The notes under the pieces: generated by a model
The model's input: only the letters and a program-made list of their open reading frames with translations
What the model was told of the DNA's origin: nothing
Databases searched by the model: none
Source of the DNA: Bacteroidales bacterium
Lineage (GTDB): Bacteria; Bacteroidota; Bacteroidia; Bacteroidales; P3
Reading direction: 5' to 3'
DNA: 64,000 bases
Assembly: GCA_024681475.1 (NCBI GenBank)
Contig: JAILAT010000013.1
Location: forward strand, 78,386-142,385
Shown: positions 26,613 through 35,937 of the stretch, one piece after another
Layout of the letters: the number at the start of each line of letters is the position of its first letter
How positions within the stretch are numbered: the stretch's first letter is position 1
Position numbers and translations under genes: made by a program

Positions 26613-26721
26613 GTCAGCACCACAGACACTTAGCCTCCTGCCTGACGCTGTGGACGACATCGCTGCAAAGCAAAAAAATCATATTTTTTATTAAAAATAG
26701 ATACAATTAAAAAAAAATTGC

Positions 26722-26729
26722 TACTTTTG
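26722..26729 (+). promoter_or_regulatory. Putative -7 box of the repeat-containing secreted protein gene
   Basis: TACTTTTG matches the Bacteroidetes -7 box. An exact TTTG at -33 is missing; the upstream region is a T/A-rich tract. The implied leader is about 105 bases and includes a small AATGCC/GGCATT hairpin. Confidence 0.5.
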
Positions 26730-26841
26730 CATATTGTAACAAAGGCAGGCAAGAATGCCCGTATTGGCATTAGCTTGCTGATAAACAATGAGATAATAAA
26801 GAAATAATAAAAATAATAACATTAACTAATTCTATCGAGAG

Positions 26842-28347
26842 ATGAAAAAAAGAGTATTCTGGATGTTATTAGCTGCAATGGTGATGCCTTTTGCAGTGAA
26901 CGCACAGAGCAATGCCGGCACTCACATTGACACCACCGTCGATGCTTGCGGCACCTACACTTGGAATGTAAATGGAACGACCTACGCCAACTCGGGTGTC
27001 TACACTCAGGTGATTGGCGACTCGCTCTTTATCCTTGACCTGACCATCCGTCCTTCGTATAACACGAACGACAACGTGACGGCAGGCTGCAGCTACACAT
27101 GGGGCGGCACCACCTATACCCAGTCGGGTGTCTACACACACCAGTTTTCCAGCATTTATGGCTGCGACAGCAACGTTACGCTGACGCTGACCATTGCGCC
27201 GGCCAACTACGCCACATACACTGTGACGGCATGCCACGACTATACGTGGAAGGGTACCACCTATACCGAGTCGGGCACCTACAACGTCACCGACGATTCG
27301 CAGGCCTGCGACTCCAGTCTTACGTTGAACCTCACCATCCTGCCCAGCGTTTCGGCAGTCTACACCGCCAACGCTTGCGAGCAGTATGTGTGGAAAGGCC
27401 AGACCTACACCGCGTCGGGCACCATCAACATCACCGACACCACCCACTCGGGTTGCGACTCGCTGCTGACGCTGAATCTCACCATCCGCCAGCCCGAGCA
27501 GAAATACAGAGACACCACTGTGACGGGTTGCGAATACGGCGTATTCCGTTTCCTCAACACCTCCCCGAACTTCTATATCTATGAGAATGGTTTCGACACC
27601 ACCTCGTGGACCTATTTCCACTCCACAGCCGCGCTGCGCAACACCTTCCACCCGCGCACCATGGAGCGCTGCTTCGACAGTGTGATCCGCGTTCACTTTA
27701 TCATCAACGACATCAAGAACACACAGATCCAGGCCATGGCCTGCGACATCTATTCTGACACCATCGGCGGCGAGCTTCGCACTTACAACTACTCGACAAT
27801 CGACACCATCAAGATTGGCCGCGCTGCCAATGGCTGCGACTCCAACGTCATTGTCAACCTCACCATCCGCAAATCGCCCGTCATCACCATCGACGGTGAT
27901 CTGCGCGTCACGCCAGGCTCGAGTGCCACGCTGACCGCCAAGTCCGACCAGAGCAACACCAGCTTCGTATGGATGAACAACTCCACATCGTCGAGCATCA
28001 CGCTGAACAACGTGACCAGCAACACCGATGTGAGCGTCACCGGCACCAACACCACTACGGGTTGCTCCAACACCGCCCACGTCACTGTGATGGCCAACGT
28101 CGGCATCAACGAGGCTGACGCCAACCTCATCCAGCTCTACCCGAACCCCACCTCGGCCATGGTGAACATCGCCAGCGAGGAGGCCGTGCAGAGCGTGAGC
28201 ATCTTCAACCTCAACGGTCAGCAAGTGATGCAAGCCGGCAATGTTAACAACATCAACCTGCAGAGCTTGGCCAATGGCACCTATGTGGTGCGCGTGACCC
28301 TGCAGAGCGGCGCCACTGCCACCCGCAGAGTGGTTGTGTCAAGATAA
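26842..28347 (+). CDS. Secreted T9SS cargo protein with tandem YTW-type repeats
   Basis: 501 residues. A signal peptide (residues 1-21, MLLAAMVMPFAVNA) is followed by four repeats of roughly 50-60 residues. Each contains Cys...Y-x-W, GTTYT/GQTYT, a SG-x-Y/I turn and a CDS...LTLNLTI end (about residues 30-220). A fifth degenerate unit (CDSNVIVNLTIRKSP) lies near 330. An Ig-like stretch follows, then the T9SS type A sorting domain: LIQLYPNPTSAMVNIASE to the end, with NGTYVVRV and a basic VVSR tail. It should cross the outer membrane by T9SS and be surface-anchored or released. Ligand or function unknown. Confidence 0.85.
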   Translation: MKKRVFWMLLAAMVMPFAVNAQSNAGTHIDTTVDACGTYTWNVNGTTYANSGVYTQVIGDSLFILDLTIRPSYNTNDNVTAGCSYTWGGTTYTQSGVYTHQFSSIYGCDSNVTLTLTIAPANYATYTVTACHDYTWKGTTYTESGTYNVTDDSQACDSSLTLNLTILPSVSAVYTANACEQYVWKGQTYTASGTINITDTTHSGCDSLLTLNLTIRQPEQKYRDTTVTGCEYGVFRFLNTSPNFYIYENGFDTTSWTYFHSTAALRNTFHPRTMERCFDSVIRVHFIINDIKNTQIQAMACDIYSDTIGGELRTYNYSTIDTIKIGRAANGCDSNVIVNLTIRKSPVITIDGDLRVTPGSSATLTAKSDQSNTSFVWMNNSTSSSITLNNVTSNTDVSVTGTNTTTGCSNTAHVTVMANVGINEADANLIQLYPNPTSAMVNIASEEAVQSVSIFNLNGQQVMQAGNVNNINLQSLANGTYVVRVTLQSGATATRRVVVSR

Positions 28348-28369
28348 TTCATCCTCAGAATAAAAACTA

Positions 28370-28397
28370 AAGCGTTCGGTCTCCGAGCGCTTTTTTT
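28370..28397 (+). terminator. Terminator after the repeat protein gene
   Basis: A 10-bp stem AAGCGTTCGG/CCGAGCGCTT (one G-T pair) with a TCT loop is followed by seven T. Confidence 0.85.
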
Positions 28398-28419
28398 ATA
28401 GACAAACTCATCATCGACA

Positions 28420-29466
28420 ATGACACATCAGGCACGACACCTCTACGCTGCGCTCTCCCTTGCGCTCGGCACACTGCTGTTCGCCGGATGCCGCACGGCT
28501 GGCGACACACCCATCAAACTCGTTGGCGAAGCACAAGGCACTTTCTATAACATCACCTATTACGACAGTGAACAGCGCGACCTGCAGGGTGCCATCGATT
28601 CACTGCTCGCCGACTTCGACCTGACGGCATCGCTGTGGGTCGACAGCTCGTTGCTGTGCCGTGTGAACCGCAACGAAGACAGCGTACTCAACGCCCTTTT
28701 CAGCGACCTGCTGGAGAAATCCATCATGATGAACCAATTCACCGAGGGCTGCTTCGACTGCCGCGTAGGACAGCTGGTGCGAAGCTACGGCTTCGGCAAC
28801 GGCCCCCGTACCGCACTCAGCGACAATCAGATAGATAGTCTGCTAGCCATCTGCCAACAGCCCGTGGCCATGGTGGAGACCCAAGAGGGCATTGTGCTAC
28901 GCAAAGCCAACCCCGCCACCGCCTTGGACTTCAATGCCATAGCACAAGGCTATGCGGTGGATATGGTCTGCAGATTTTTGGAGCAGCGAGGCATCAGCAA
29001 CTACCTGGTGGATATCGGCGGCGAAGTGGTGGCCCACGGATGCAAAGCCGACAGCAGCCTCTGGCTGGTGGGCATCGAGCGGCCTGCCGACAATCGCTAC
29101 AGCGCACCGGAGATTGAAAAGGCCATCACCCTGAAGGACTGCTCTGTGGTAACCTCGGGCAGCTACCGCAAATACTACCAAAAAGACGGCCTGCGCTATT
29201 CCCACACCATTGACCCTTCCACCGGACGACCCGTGCAGCATACGCTGCTCAGCGTATCGGTTGTCGACACCGCCGCGTGGCGCGCCGACGCGCTGGCCAC
29301 GGCATTCATGGTGATGGGGTTGGAACGCGCCCAGACTTTCATCGCCGCGCATCCCTACGATAGCGGCACACAAGCGGTATTCTTCATCTACAGCACCCCC
29401 GACGGCTATGCCACATACGCCACGCCAGCCTTCGAGAAGCTGATACTACAGGACGAGAAACAATAA
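28420..29466 (+). CDS. apbE: FAD:protein FMN transferase, lipoprotein
   Basis: 348 residues. A lipoprotein signal ends in LLFAGC with Cys24 as the lipidated residue. ApbE blocks follow: GTFYNITYY (about 40-48), NPATALDFNAIAQGYAVDMV (about 165-184), YLVDIGGEVVAHG and YSHTIDPSTGRPVQH (about 255-269). The last segment, VSVVDTAAWRADALATAFMV, holds the Mg-binding DA-AT pattern. The enzyme attaches FMN covalently to Thr of exported flavoproteins such as NqrB/C or RnfG. No Nqr or Rnf gene is in the window. Confidence 0.93.
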   Translation: MTHQARHLYAALSLALGTLLFAGCRTAGDTPIKLVGEAQGTFYNITYYDSEQRDLQGAIDSLLADFDLTASLWVDSSLLCRVNRNEDSVLNALFSDLLEKSIMMNQFTEGCFDCRVGQLVRSYGFGNGPRTALSDNQIDSLLAICQQPVAMVETQEGIVLRKANPATALDFNAIAQGYAVDMVCRFLEQRGISNYLVDIGGEVVAHGCKADSSLWLVGIERPADNRYSAPEIEKAITLKDCSVVTSGSYRKYYQKDGLRYSHTIDPSTGRPVQHTLLSVSVVDTAAWRADALATAFMVMGLERAQTFIAAHPYDSGTQAVFFIYSTPDGYATYATPAFEKLILQDEKQ

Positions 29467-29494
29467 AAAAAGGTAATAATATAATAATACAGAT

Positions 29495-30370
29495 ATGAAA
29501 TCCATGACAGGCTTCGCCAAGAAGCAATGCACACTCCGCAACAAGCGGCACATCATAGAAATCAAGACCCTCAACAGCAAGCAGCTGGACCTCAATGTCA
29601 AGGTGACAGCGACCTTGCGCGACAAAGAGTTGCCCATCCGCACATTGCTCAACCGACTGGAACGCGGCAAGATAGACTGCTACATCACCGAAGAGGTGAG
29701 CGAGGAGACCGGCGGCCAGCTGAACAGCGCCCTGCTGTCGGCGCGCTACGCAGCGCTGATGGAATGCTGCCACGGCCTGGACCGCGGCAACGAGATATCG
29801 CCCAACGCGCTGATGCAGGGCATCCTGTCGCAGCCCGAAGTGTGGCAAAGCACTACCGAGGAAAGTCTCACCGACGAGGAATGGAACACCCTGGCCAAAG
29901 CCATCGACGAAGCCATCGACGAGGTGGACAACACGCGTAGCCACGAAGGTGCCGTGCTTCGCAACGATTTTGTGAAGCACATCGACCTGATAGAGTCCAA
30001 GATGCTACAGCTGCCGAACTATGAACCTGAGCGAGTGGAGATCGCCAAGGAGCGCATCCGCCAGTGGCTGCGCGACAGTGGCATCAAGGATGCCGACGAG
30101 AACCGTTTCGAACAGGAGCTCATCTATTACCTCGAGAAGTTGGACATCACCGAGGAGAAGGTGCGCCTGGCCAAACATATCGACTACTTCCGCGAGGTGA
30201 TGGACCATGAGCCCAGCTGCGGCAAGAAGTTGACGTTCATTGCCCAAGAGATGGGCCGCGAAATCAACACCACCGGTTCCAAAGCCAACCATGTGGAGAT
30301 ACAACGTCTGGTGGTGGAGATGAAAGACGAGCTGGAGAAAATCAAGGAACAGCTGGGGAACATTCTCTGA
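29495..30370 (+). CDS. yicC: YicC/YloC-family endoribonuclease
   Basis: 291 residues, standard for the family. The start MKSMTGFAKKQCTL matches the invariant S-M-T-G-F/Y-x opening. The C-terminal DUF1732 part has GKKLTFIAQEMGREINTTGS and NHVEIQRLVVEMKDELEKI, both diagnostic. YicC proteins are cytoplasmic endoribonucleases linked to RNA turnover. Starts 28 bp after apbE, so probably cotranscribed with it, and closes with a strong convergent terminator. Confidence 0.92.
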   Translation: MKSMTGFAKKQCTLRNKRHIIEIKTLNSKQLDLNVKVTATLRDKELPIRTLLNRLERGKIDCYITEEVSEETGGQLNSALLSARYAALMECCHGLDRGNEISPNALMQGILSQPEVWQSTTEESLTDEEWNTLAKAIDEAIDEVDNTRSHEGAVLRNDFVKHIDLIESKMLQLPNYEPERVEIAKERIRQWLRDSGIKDADENRFEQELIYYLEKLDITEEKVRLAKHIDYFREVMDHEPSCGKKLTFIAQEMGREINTTGSKANHVEIQRLVVEMKDELEKIKEQLGNIL

Positions 30371-30436
30371 GAGTGCCGCTTGGGCTTATAGGTCCTATAA
30401 AGTCTTATAGGTTCTCTTGGTTGAAGGCAAAAAAAA

Positions 30437-30463
30437 GAAGGTGCGGATGCACCTTCTTTTTTT
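30437..30463 (+). terminator. Bidirectional terminator between yicC and the minus-strand T9SS gene
   Basis: An 8-bp GC-rich stem GAAGGTGC/GCACCTTC with a GGAT loop has T7 on the right and a run of A on the left. It can therefore end both converging transcripts. Confidence 0.85.
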
Positions 30464-30484
30464 GTATGATTCCTAATCTATCGA

Positions 30485-33082
30485 TTAGCGAACGATCAGT
30501 TTCTCAACTTTGCTGAACTTGTCGTTGGAGATGCGAACGAAGTAAGCACCCTTGGCAAGACCAGAGACGTTGACGTTGGCACCCATCTCGGCGTTGAACG
30601 AGTTGGAGAGAACCGTACGGCCGCTCATGTCGATGATAGCATAGGTAGCCATGCCCGTAGCACCCTTAACGGCGATGTGGACGTTAGAGGTAGCGGGGTT
30701 GGGCTGCAGATTCAGGGAGATACCCGTCACCTTGTCGATGCCGACGAAAGGCTTGAAGGTGCAACGGAGGGTATGATTTGCCTGGACGTTAGCAACCGTC
30801 ACGAGAGCATAAGCAGCACCGTCGCTACCGATGTTGATGGTAACGTAGTCCTCGTTCTCGGTCACATCAGTACCATCCAGATAGATTCTGTCGACCTCAT
30901 AGCCCTCTTCACCAACTGCATAGTAGGAGTGAGTCGAACCGAGAGCGCAGCTGTCGACCTCGCCGCAGAGGCTAGCGTAGGTAACGGCATCCTCGAACTC
31001 GCCGTTCTCACCGCACTCGAAGTTGATGGCGCGTTTCTCGACGAAGAAGTCAGGACCAACAATCAGACGAATCATAGGAGCGTTGCCGTCGTTCAGGAAG
31101 CGGCCACGGCCCAGATAAGGATCGTAAACAATGTAGGTGGAGTAGTAGTTGTCGGGACCGTTGGTGTAGGTATAGGCCTCCATGCCGGGCTCGTCGCTGA
31201 AGTAGACAGCGGTGGAGTCCTCAAGGCTGTAGTAGAAGCCCTGGGTCCAGCGAGCGGCGCAGAACTGAGCCTCTTCAACCAGCTGATAACCAACACGGTA
31301 GCTCTTTCTCGGCTCCAGAACGGGGTGCTCGGGGAAGGGGATGAAAACGGTGTTGTAGTTGCCGAAAGTGGAGTAGGTCAGGTTGGTGAAGTCGTTGCCA
31401 GTTATCACGTCGTTGTTGGTCACCGTGTAGGTGGAAGCGCCGGTAGGCACCGTGATCTGCGACAGATAGGTCTCGTTGTCATCAGGATCGATGAAAACGG
31501 TATCTCTTCTCAGCACAGCCTCAATCTGGGTACCGGCAGCGTTCATACCGTTGCGTGTAGCGACAACCATTTCCATACCGAGGATTCTCCAACCAGCGGG
31601 GATATTGTTGCCAGTCACATAGGAAACGCTCGAGCCGTAGCCAGCCTGGTTCCACTGGACATCATCGGGCTCGGTGGAAAATACACTCTCACCAACCATA
31701 CCAACGGTATAGTAGGAGAACTTGCGGACAATACCATTGTCGCGAGCCCAGGTAGCGCTGGGGTGATTGCCGAGACGGGCATCCTGAGCGGTGTGGTTCA
31801 CCTCGTAAGGAATGGTGCGGAACGTGTCAGCGAGAGCATCGCTGGTGAGGATGCCGCGATAGAAGGCAAGACCCGTGTTCTCGGTGGGCAGGCAAGCGTA
31901 GCTGCCGGTACCAGCGTAAGGAGTGGGCAGCGAGGGGTTCTGGCCGAAACCATTGTTGCCATACCAGTTGAGGGGGTCGATAGCCAGAGTCACAACCGTC
32001 TGAGCATCGGGAACCATCGTGCCGATGTTGTAGTTGGTCAGAGCGGTGAAGTCGGTAGCTTCGGGGAGACGAGTCTCAACGGTAGCAGTCACATTGGTCT
32101 GGGAATTGACACCATCGTTAGTCAGTTCAAGAGCCCAAACAACGGGAACCTGGAGACCCTGAGGCATCAGGCCATAGAAACCCTCGAAGTAGGAAGCCTC
32201 GACAATGTTGAGGTGGTTCTGGGGAGGAACAGTCAGAGCGTAGTCGTCGATCATCCACCAGTAGCCGCCGTCATTATGGCTCTCAGTCCAACGGATACGG
32301 ACATAAAGGCTGCTGACACCGGCGCAGGAAGCGGGCAGTGTGGTGCGGACCCAAGCGCGGCTGTTGGTGTTGCCGGACATATCGATGTTACGGGCGTTGA
32401 TTTCAAGAGCGCTCCAGTTGGTGCCGTCGGTGCTATAGTCGATATAGCAACGGTCGTAGTTGAAGCAACGATAGTACTGATAGAACTCCACGCGAACGAG
32501 GGGAGCGCTGGCAGTGCTGACAGGGGGGAAAGCCACATAAGCATCCCAGTTGCCGGTAGCACCGGTGCCACCCCAACCAGCGTACTGGTCGATCAGGGAC
32601 ATCAGCATGAAACCGTCCATTGGCGTAGCAGAGTTCATGTAAGTTGTCTGAGCGTTACCCCAAGTGTTCCACTGGTAGTTCACCAAAGCAGGGTAGTTGC
32701 CTGCCTGGAAGAGAGCGCTGAAAGTAGTCATCGTGGTATCGGCGATACGATGCCAGGTGAAAGGATAGCCCGAAATGGTGTGCTCGGGGGATTCAATTTC
32801 AGCAGCGGGATAGGTCTGACGGTTGGTACCGGCGATAGTCACGCCAGCGCCAATGGAACCTGTGGTGAAAGCCTGGCTGGCTTCCTCGGCTGCACTGAAG
32901 GTGCAAGTGTAGAGCTCACCATCTTTGGTGAAGATAGATCCTTTGTATCCAGCGTCGGATACTGCGATGTCATTCGTGCGCTGGACATCGACGTGCTGAG
33001 CTTTCTTAGCCGTCATGCTGGTCTGTGCGAATGCCAAGGTGGCAAACAGCGCGAAACCAAGAACCATAATTGTTTTTTTCAT
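30485..33082 (-). CDS. Large secreted protein with T9SS type A sorting domain
   Basis: 865 residues. Signal peptide residues 1-19 (MKKTIMVLGFALFATLAFA). Residues about 165-290 look like a beta-sandwich of the MAM/choice-of-anchor type (VRVEFYQYYRCFNYDRCYID, YWWMIDDYALTVPP). The middle has further beta-rich regions with repeated aromatic residues. The C-terminal sorting domain is LNLQPNPATSNVHIAVKG, then IDMSGRTVLSNSF and GLAKGAYFVRISN with a basic LIVR end. It should be exported by the type IX system. No enzymatic motif is visible. A consensus promoter with phased A-tracts lies upstream. Confidence 0.85.
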   Translation of the reverse strand: MKKTIMVLGFALFATLAFAQTSMTAKKAQHVDVQRTNDIAVSDAGYKGSIFTKDGELYTCTFSAAEEASQAFTTGSIGAGVTIAGTNRQTYPAAEIESPEHTISGYPFTWHRIADTTMTTFSALFQAGNYPALVNYQWNTWGNAQTTYMNSATPMDGFMLMSLIDQYAGWGGTGATGNWDAYVAFPPVSTASAPLVRVEFYQYYRCFNYDRCYIDYSTDGTNWSALEINARNIDMSGNTNSRAWVRTTLPASCAGVSSLYVRIRWTESHNDGGYWWMIDDYALTVPPQNHLNIVEASYFEGFYGLMPQGLQVPVVWALELTNDGVNSQTNVTATVETRLPEATDFTALTNYNIGTMVPDAQTVVTLAIDPLNWYGNNGFGQNPSLPTPYAGTGSYACLPTENTGLAFYRGILTSDALADTFRTIPYEVNHTAQDARLGNHPSATWARDNGIVRKFSYYTVGMVGESVFSTEPDDVQWNQAGYGSSVSYVTGNNIPAGWRILGMEMVVATRNGMNAAGTQIEAVLRRDTVFIDPDDNETYLSQITVPTGASTYTVTNNDVITGNDFTNLTYSTFGNYNTVFIPFPEHPVLEPRKSYRVGYQLVEEAQFCAARWTQGFYYSLEDSTAVYFSDEPGMEAYTYTNGPDNYYSTYIVYDPYLGRGRFLNDGNAPMIRLIVGPDFFVEKRAINFECGENGEFEDAVTYASLCGEVDSCALGSTHSYYAVGEEGYEVDRIYLDGTDVTENEDYVTINIGSDGAAYALVTVANVQANHTLRCTFKPFVGIDKVTGISLNLQPNPATSNVHIAVKGATGMATYAIIDMSGRTVLSNSFNAEMGANVNVSGLAKGAYFVRISNDKFSKVEKLIVR

Positions 33083-33196
33083 CGTAATTGAATTTTGGTT
33101 ATTAATAAAAAATTATTTCCATGTTTTGCACAAAACCCTATCATACAGCGAAATGAATACGCCTTTGACGGAGCATTGCACATTGTTTTCAATTTG

Positions 33197-33227
33197 CAAA
33201 TATACTACATTTATTTGGTACGGCAAA
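33197..33227 (-). promoter_or_regulatory. Promoter of the 865-residue T9SS protein gene
   Basis: On the minus strand TTTG (33224-33227), a 19-bp spacer and TATATTTG (33197-33204) match the Bacteroidetes consensus exactly. Transcription would start near 33190, leaving a leader of about 107 bases. Three phased A-tracts lie immediately upstream. Confidence 0.8.
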
Positions 33228-33240
33228 TTTTTTTTGACAA

Positions 33241-33270
33241 TTTTTGATTTTTTTTGATTTTTTTTGATTT
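33241..33270 (-). repeat. Three exact 10-bp repeats forming phased A-tracts upstream of a promoter
   Basis: The plus-strand unit TTTTTGATTT occurs three times without a gap, so on the minus strand A-tracts repeat every 10 bp, one helical turn, just upstream of the -33 box. Such phasing is known to bend DNA, and A-tracts at this place can act as an UP element. Confidence 0.7.
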
Positions 33271-33407
33271 GCCACATAATAAAGTTGCCGCTGGCGAGTT
33301 ACGTCAATAAAGCGCAGTGGAGAGGCAATTAATACTATGTACGCGCGCGAACAATTTTAGTTTTTATGCAAGAGCCGTCCTCGCACGGCGATGGTAACGA
33401 ACGAACA

Positions 33408-35114
33408 ATGAGACAAATAAAAAGCACAACAGTCCTATTGGCCACCGTGATGATGCTGACGTTGACCACCGGCTGCGGCAGCAAGAAAGAGGTGGCACAA
33501 GGCGACAAAGCCTACCGGCGGGCACCCATAGTGGAGACCACCGACGAGGCGGTGAAGAACGACGCCCTGATGATTGCCGCCAAGATGGCCGGCGAGCTGG
33601 GCGACAGCAAAGCCGCCATTGCCAAATACCGCCAGGTGCTGGCACACGACCCCCACTACAGCGCTGCGCACTACGAAATGAGCCAGCTGATGGCCAAAGA
33701 CGGCCAGCTGGACAGTGCCTTGGTACACGCCCGCAAGGCGGTGGACGAAGGAGGGAAAAATGTGTGGTACAAGTTGCAACTAGCCCTGATACACAAGCAC
33801 ATGGGCGATTACCCCAAGAATGTAAAGGTATGGGAAAGCATCGTCAAGGAGAACCCCGATGTGCTGGAATACTACTACGAACTTTCGAATGCCTACCTGT
33901 TGAACAATGAGCTGGAGAAAGCCGTAGGTGCCCTCAACCGCGTGGAGAAACGTGTGGGAGTCACCGAAGAGGTGTCACTGCAGAAATCCAAACTGTGGAA
34001 AGCCGCCGGCAAGAACGACCGCGCCGATCAGGAAATCGAGGCACTGGCCGAAGCACTGCCCGGCGAGACCAAGTACAACGCCATGCTGGCCGAAAACGCC
34101 ATGAAATCAAAGCAATACGACAAAGCGAAGAAATACTACGACCGCATCCTTGCCTCCGACCCCAACGACGAATACATCTACTTCTCGCTGGCACAATACT
34201 ACAAAGAGACACGCCAGCCCAACAAGGCCTACGAGGCACTTAAGAAAGGCTTCGAACAGCCCAGCAGTCTCAGCACCTCAAACAAACTGCGCATTCTAGG
34301 CACCTTCTACACGCAACAGGAGTTCGCCACCCCCGACAGCAAGCTCATCGAACTGATGGAGAGCGCCTTGCGCAACAACGACGACAGTGTGGCCTACGCC
34401 AATGTCTACGGCGACGTGCTGATGCAACAGAAACGCTATCCCGAAGCGGCGCGCCAATATGCGCTGGCGCTCAGTGTCGACAGCAGCCAGTATGGCGTGT
34501 GGGAGTCGATGCTCATCTGCGAGAGCGCCACAGCCGACTACTACGCCATGCTAGGCGACACCACCAACCGCAACCTCCACGCCACCCGCCTGGTAGATTA
34601 CGCCAAGCGCGCCCAGCATCTCTTCCCCGTCCATCCCCTCCCCTACTATCTGCAAGGCTACCAGGCCTTTATACACGAAGACTACAGCACAGCCATCGAC
34701 ATGCTGAGCCAATGCGAGGGCCTAGGGTTCACCAACGGTTATCTGGAGAGCGAGACCTATCTGCTGATGGCCGAAAGCCTCCACGCCACAGGCCAGAACG
34801 TCAAGGCTTTCCCCTACTACGAAAAATATCTGGAGCGGGTGCCGACCGACTACATGGAGATGAACAACTACGCCTACTATCTGGCACTGGAGAATACAGA
34901 CCTCGACAAAGCACTGTCGCTGGCCAAAACAGCTGTGGAGCACCTGCCAGACAACCCCTATTGCCTGGACACCTACGCATGGATACTGCACCTGCAGGGC
35001 AACGACCGTGAAGCCACAATACAGATAGAGAAAGCCCTGAAAAACAGCAAAGAAATCAGCGACGACGAGCGCGAACACTACCGCGTCATCACCGGCAAAG
35101 AGTGGAGCCACTAA
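33408..35114 (+). CDS. TPR-repeat lipoprotein
   Basis: 568 residues from ATG 33408, chosen because it begins a lipoprotein signal (MRQIKSTTVLLATVMMLTLT, lipobox TTGC, Cys23). From residue 55 to the end there are about ten TPR-like units, for example GDSKAAIAKYRQVLAHDPHY, DSALVHARKAVDEG, EKAVGALNRVEKR and QYDKAKKYYDRILASDPNDE. TPR lipoproteins serve as scaffolds at the outer membrane. A TPR gene followed by a DUF4292 gene is a common Bacteroidetes arrangement. Client proteins are unknown. Confidence 0.85.
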   Translation: MRQIKSTTVLLATVMMLTLTTGCGSKKEVAQGDKAYRRAPIVETTDEAVKNDALMIAAKMAGELGDSKAAIAKYRQVLAHDPHYSAAHYEMSQLMAKDGQLDSALVHARKAVDEGGKNVWYKLQLALIHKHMGDYPKNVKVWESIVKENPDVLEYYYELSNAYLLNNELEKAVGALNRVEKRVGVTEEVSLQKSKLWKAAGKNDRADQEIEALAEALPGETKYNAMLAENAMKSKQYDKAKKYYDRILASDPNDEYIYFSLAQYYKETRQPNKAYEALKKGFEQPSSLSTSNKLRILGTFYTQQEFATPDSKLIELMESALRNNDDSVAYANVYGDVLMQQKRYPEAARQYALALSVDSSQYGVWESMLICESATADYYAMLGDTTNRNLHATRLVDYAKRAQHLFPVHPLPYYLQGYQAFIHEDYSTAIDMLSQCEGLGFTNGYLESETYLLMAESLHATGQNVKAFPYYEKYLERVPTDYMEMNNYAYYLALENTDLDKALSLAKTAVEHLPDNPYCLDTYAWILHLQGNDREATIQIEKALKNSKEISDDEREHYRVITGKEWSH

Positions 35115-35143
35115 GCACCCAAACACCCGAAAAAGCGAGCATC

Positions 35144-35917
35144 ATGAAAAACAGATACATACCCCTACTCCTCATCTTCGGCGCACTGCTGCTTACAGGC
35201 TGCCACGTCCACAAGAAGACTGTGCATACCGACAAGCCTGGAGCGGGCACCGTGACGCCAACACCTCCAGCAACAAAATACCAGCTGAAAGATATCAAAA
35301 ACATTGAATACCAGACACTCAGCTGCAACTACAGTTGCACTGTGGAGGGATTCAACGTCAGTGGACAGATGCGCATCATGCACGACAGCATCATCTGGCT
35401 GAGCATCAACAAGATACTGGAGGTAGGCCGCATCAAGCTGACACCCACCAAGGTGGAAGGCTACATCAGCATTCTGAACAAATACTACAGTGGCGACTAC
35501 GCATCGCTGAGCAAACGTTGGGGCATCGACATCGACTACGCAACCTGCGAAGCCGTGCTGACAGGCAACATGCCTCCTAACTGCACGCTGGCCAAGAACG
35601 CCGACGTGAAGAACGACAGCATACTTTTCAACGTCAACCAGCGTGGCGCCAGCCAGCGCCAGATAGCCCTCCGCGTGCCACGCAACACAATGAAGATAAA
35701 CCGTCTGGAGCTGAAATCGCCCTCGGTGGGACAGCACTTGGCATGCCAATACAGCAAGATGCTGATAGCCGACGAACAGGCCCTTCCCGGCTACATAGAT
35801 GTCAATCTGAAATGCCGCCGCGGCACCATCATCACGGGCATCACCATCAGCAAGCCCAAACTGAACGTCAGCCAAAGCTACCCGTTCAAAATCCCCTCGC
35901 GGGCCAAACCCTTGTAG
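35144..35917 (+). CDS. DUF4292-like lipoprotein
   Basis: 257 residues from ATG 35144. The lipoprotein signal (MKNRYIPLLLIFGALLLTGC) places Cys20 at the lipobox. The body has IEYQTLSCNYSCTVEGFNVS, DSIIWLSINKILEVGRIKLT and a C-terminal KPKLNVSQSYPFKIPSRAK end, which I associate with DUF4292. Such proteins resemble the LolA/LolB fold and are thought to act in the periplasm or at the outer membrane; the function is not established. It is 29 bp after the TPR lipoprotein gene. Confidence 0.75.
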   Translation: MKNRYIPLLLIFGALLLTGCHVHKKTVHTDKPGAGTVTPTPPATKYQLKDIKNIEYQTLSCNYSCTVEGFNVSGQMRIMHDSIIWLSINKILEVGRIKLTPTKVEGYISILNKYYSGDYASLSKRWGIDIDYATCEAVLTGNMPPNCTLAKNADVKNDSILFNVNQRGASQRQIALRVPRNTMKINRLELKSPSVGQHLACQYSKMLIADEQALPGYIDVNLKCRRGTIITGITISKPKLNVSQSYPFKIPSRAKPL

Positions 35918-35937
35918 AACAACTCCAAACCATTAAT

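Noticed and set aside
26869..28233. Long minus-strand frame opposite the repeat protein gene
   Set aside because: Gly/Val-rich shadow frame without family motifs.
28420..30370. Nqr/Rnf flavoprotein operon around apbE
   Set aside because: No nqr or rnf gene is present; apbE stands with yicC only.
30677..33091. 804-codon open frame on the plus strand opposite the T9SS protein gene
   Set aside because: A shadow of the minus-strand gene, which has a signal peptide, a sorting domain and a promoter; the shadow has none.
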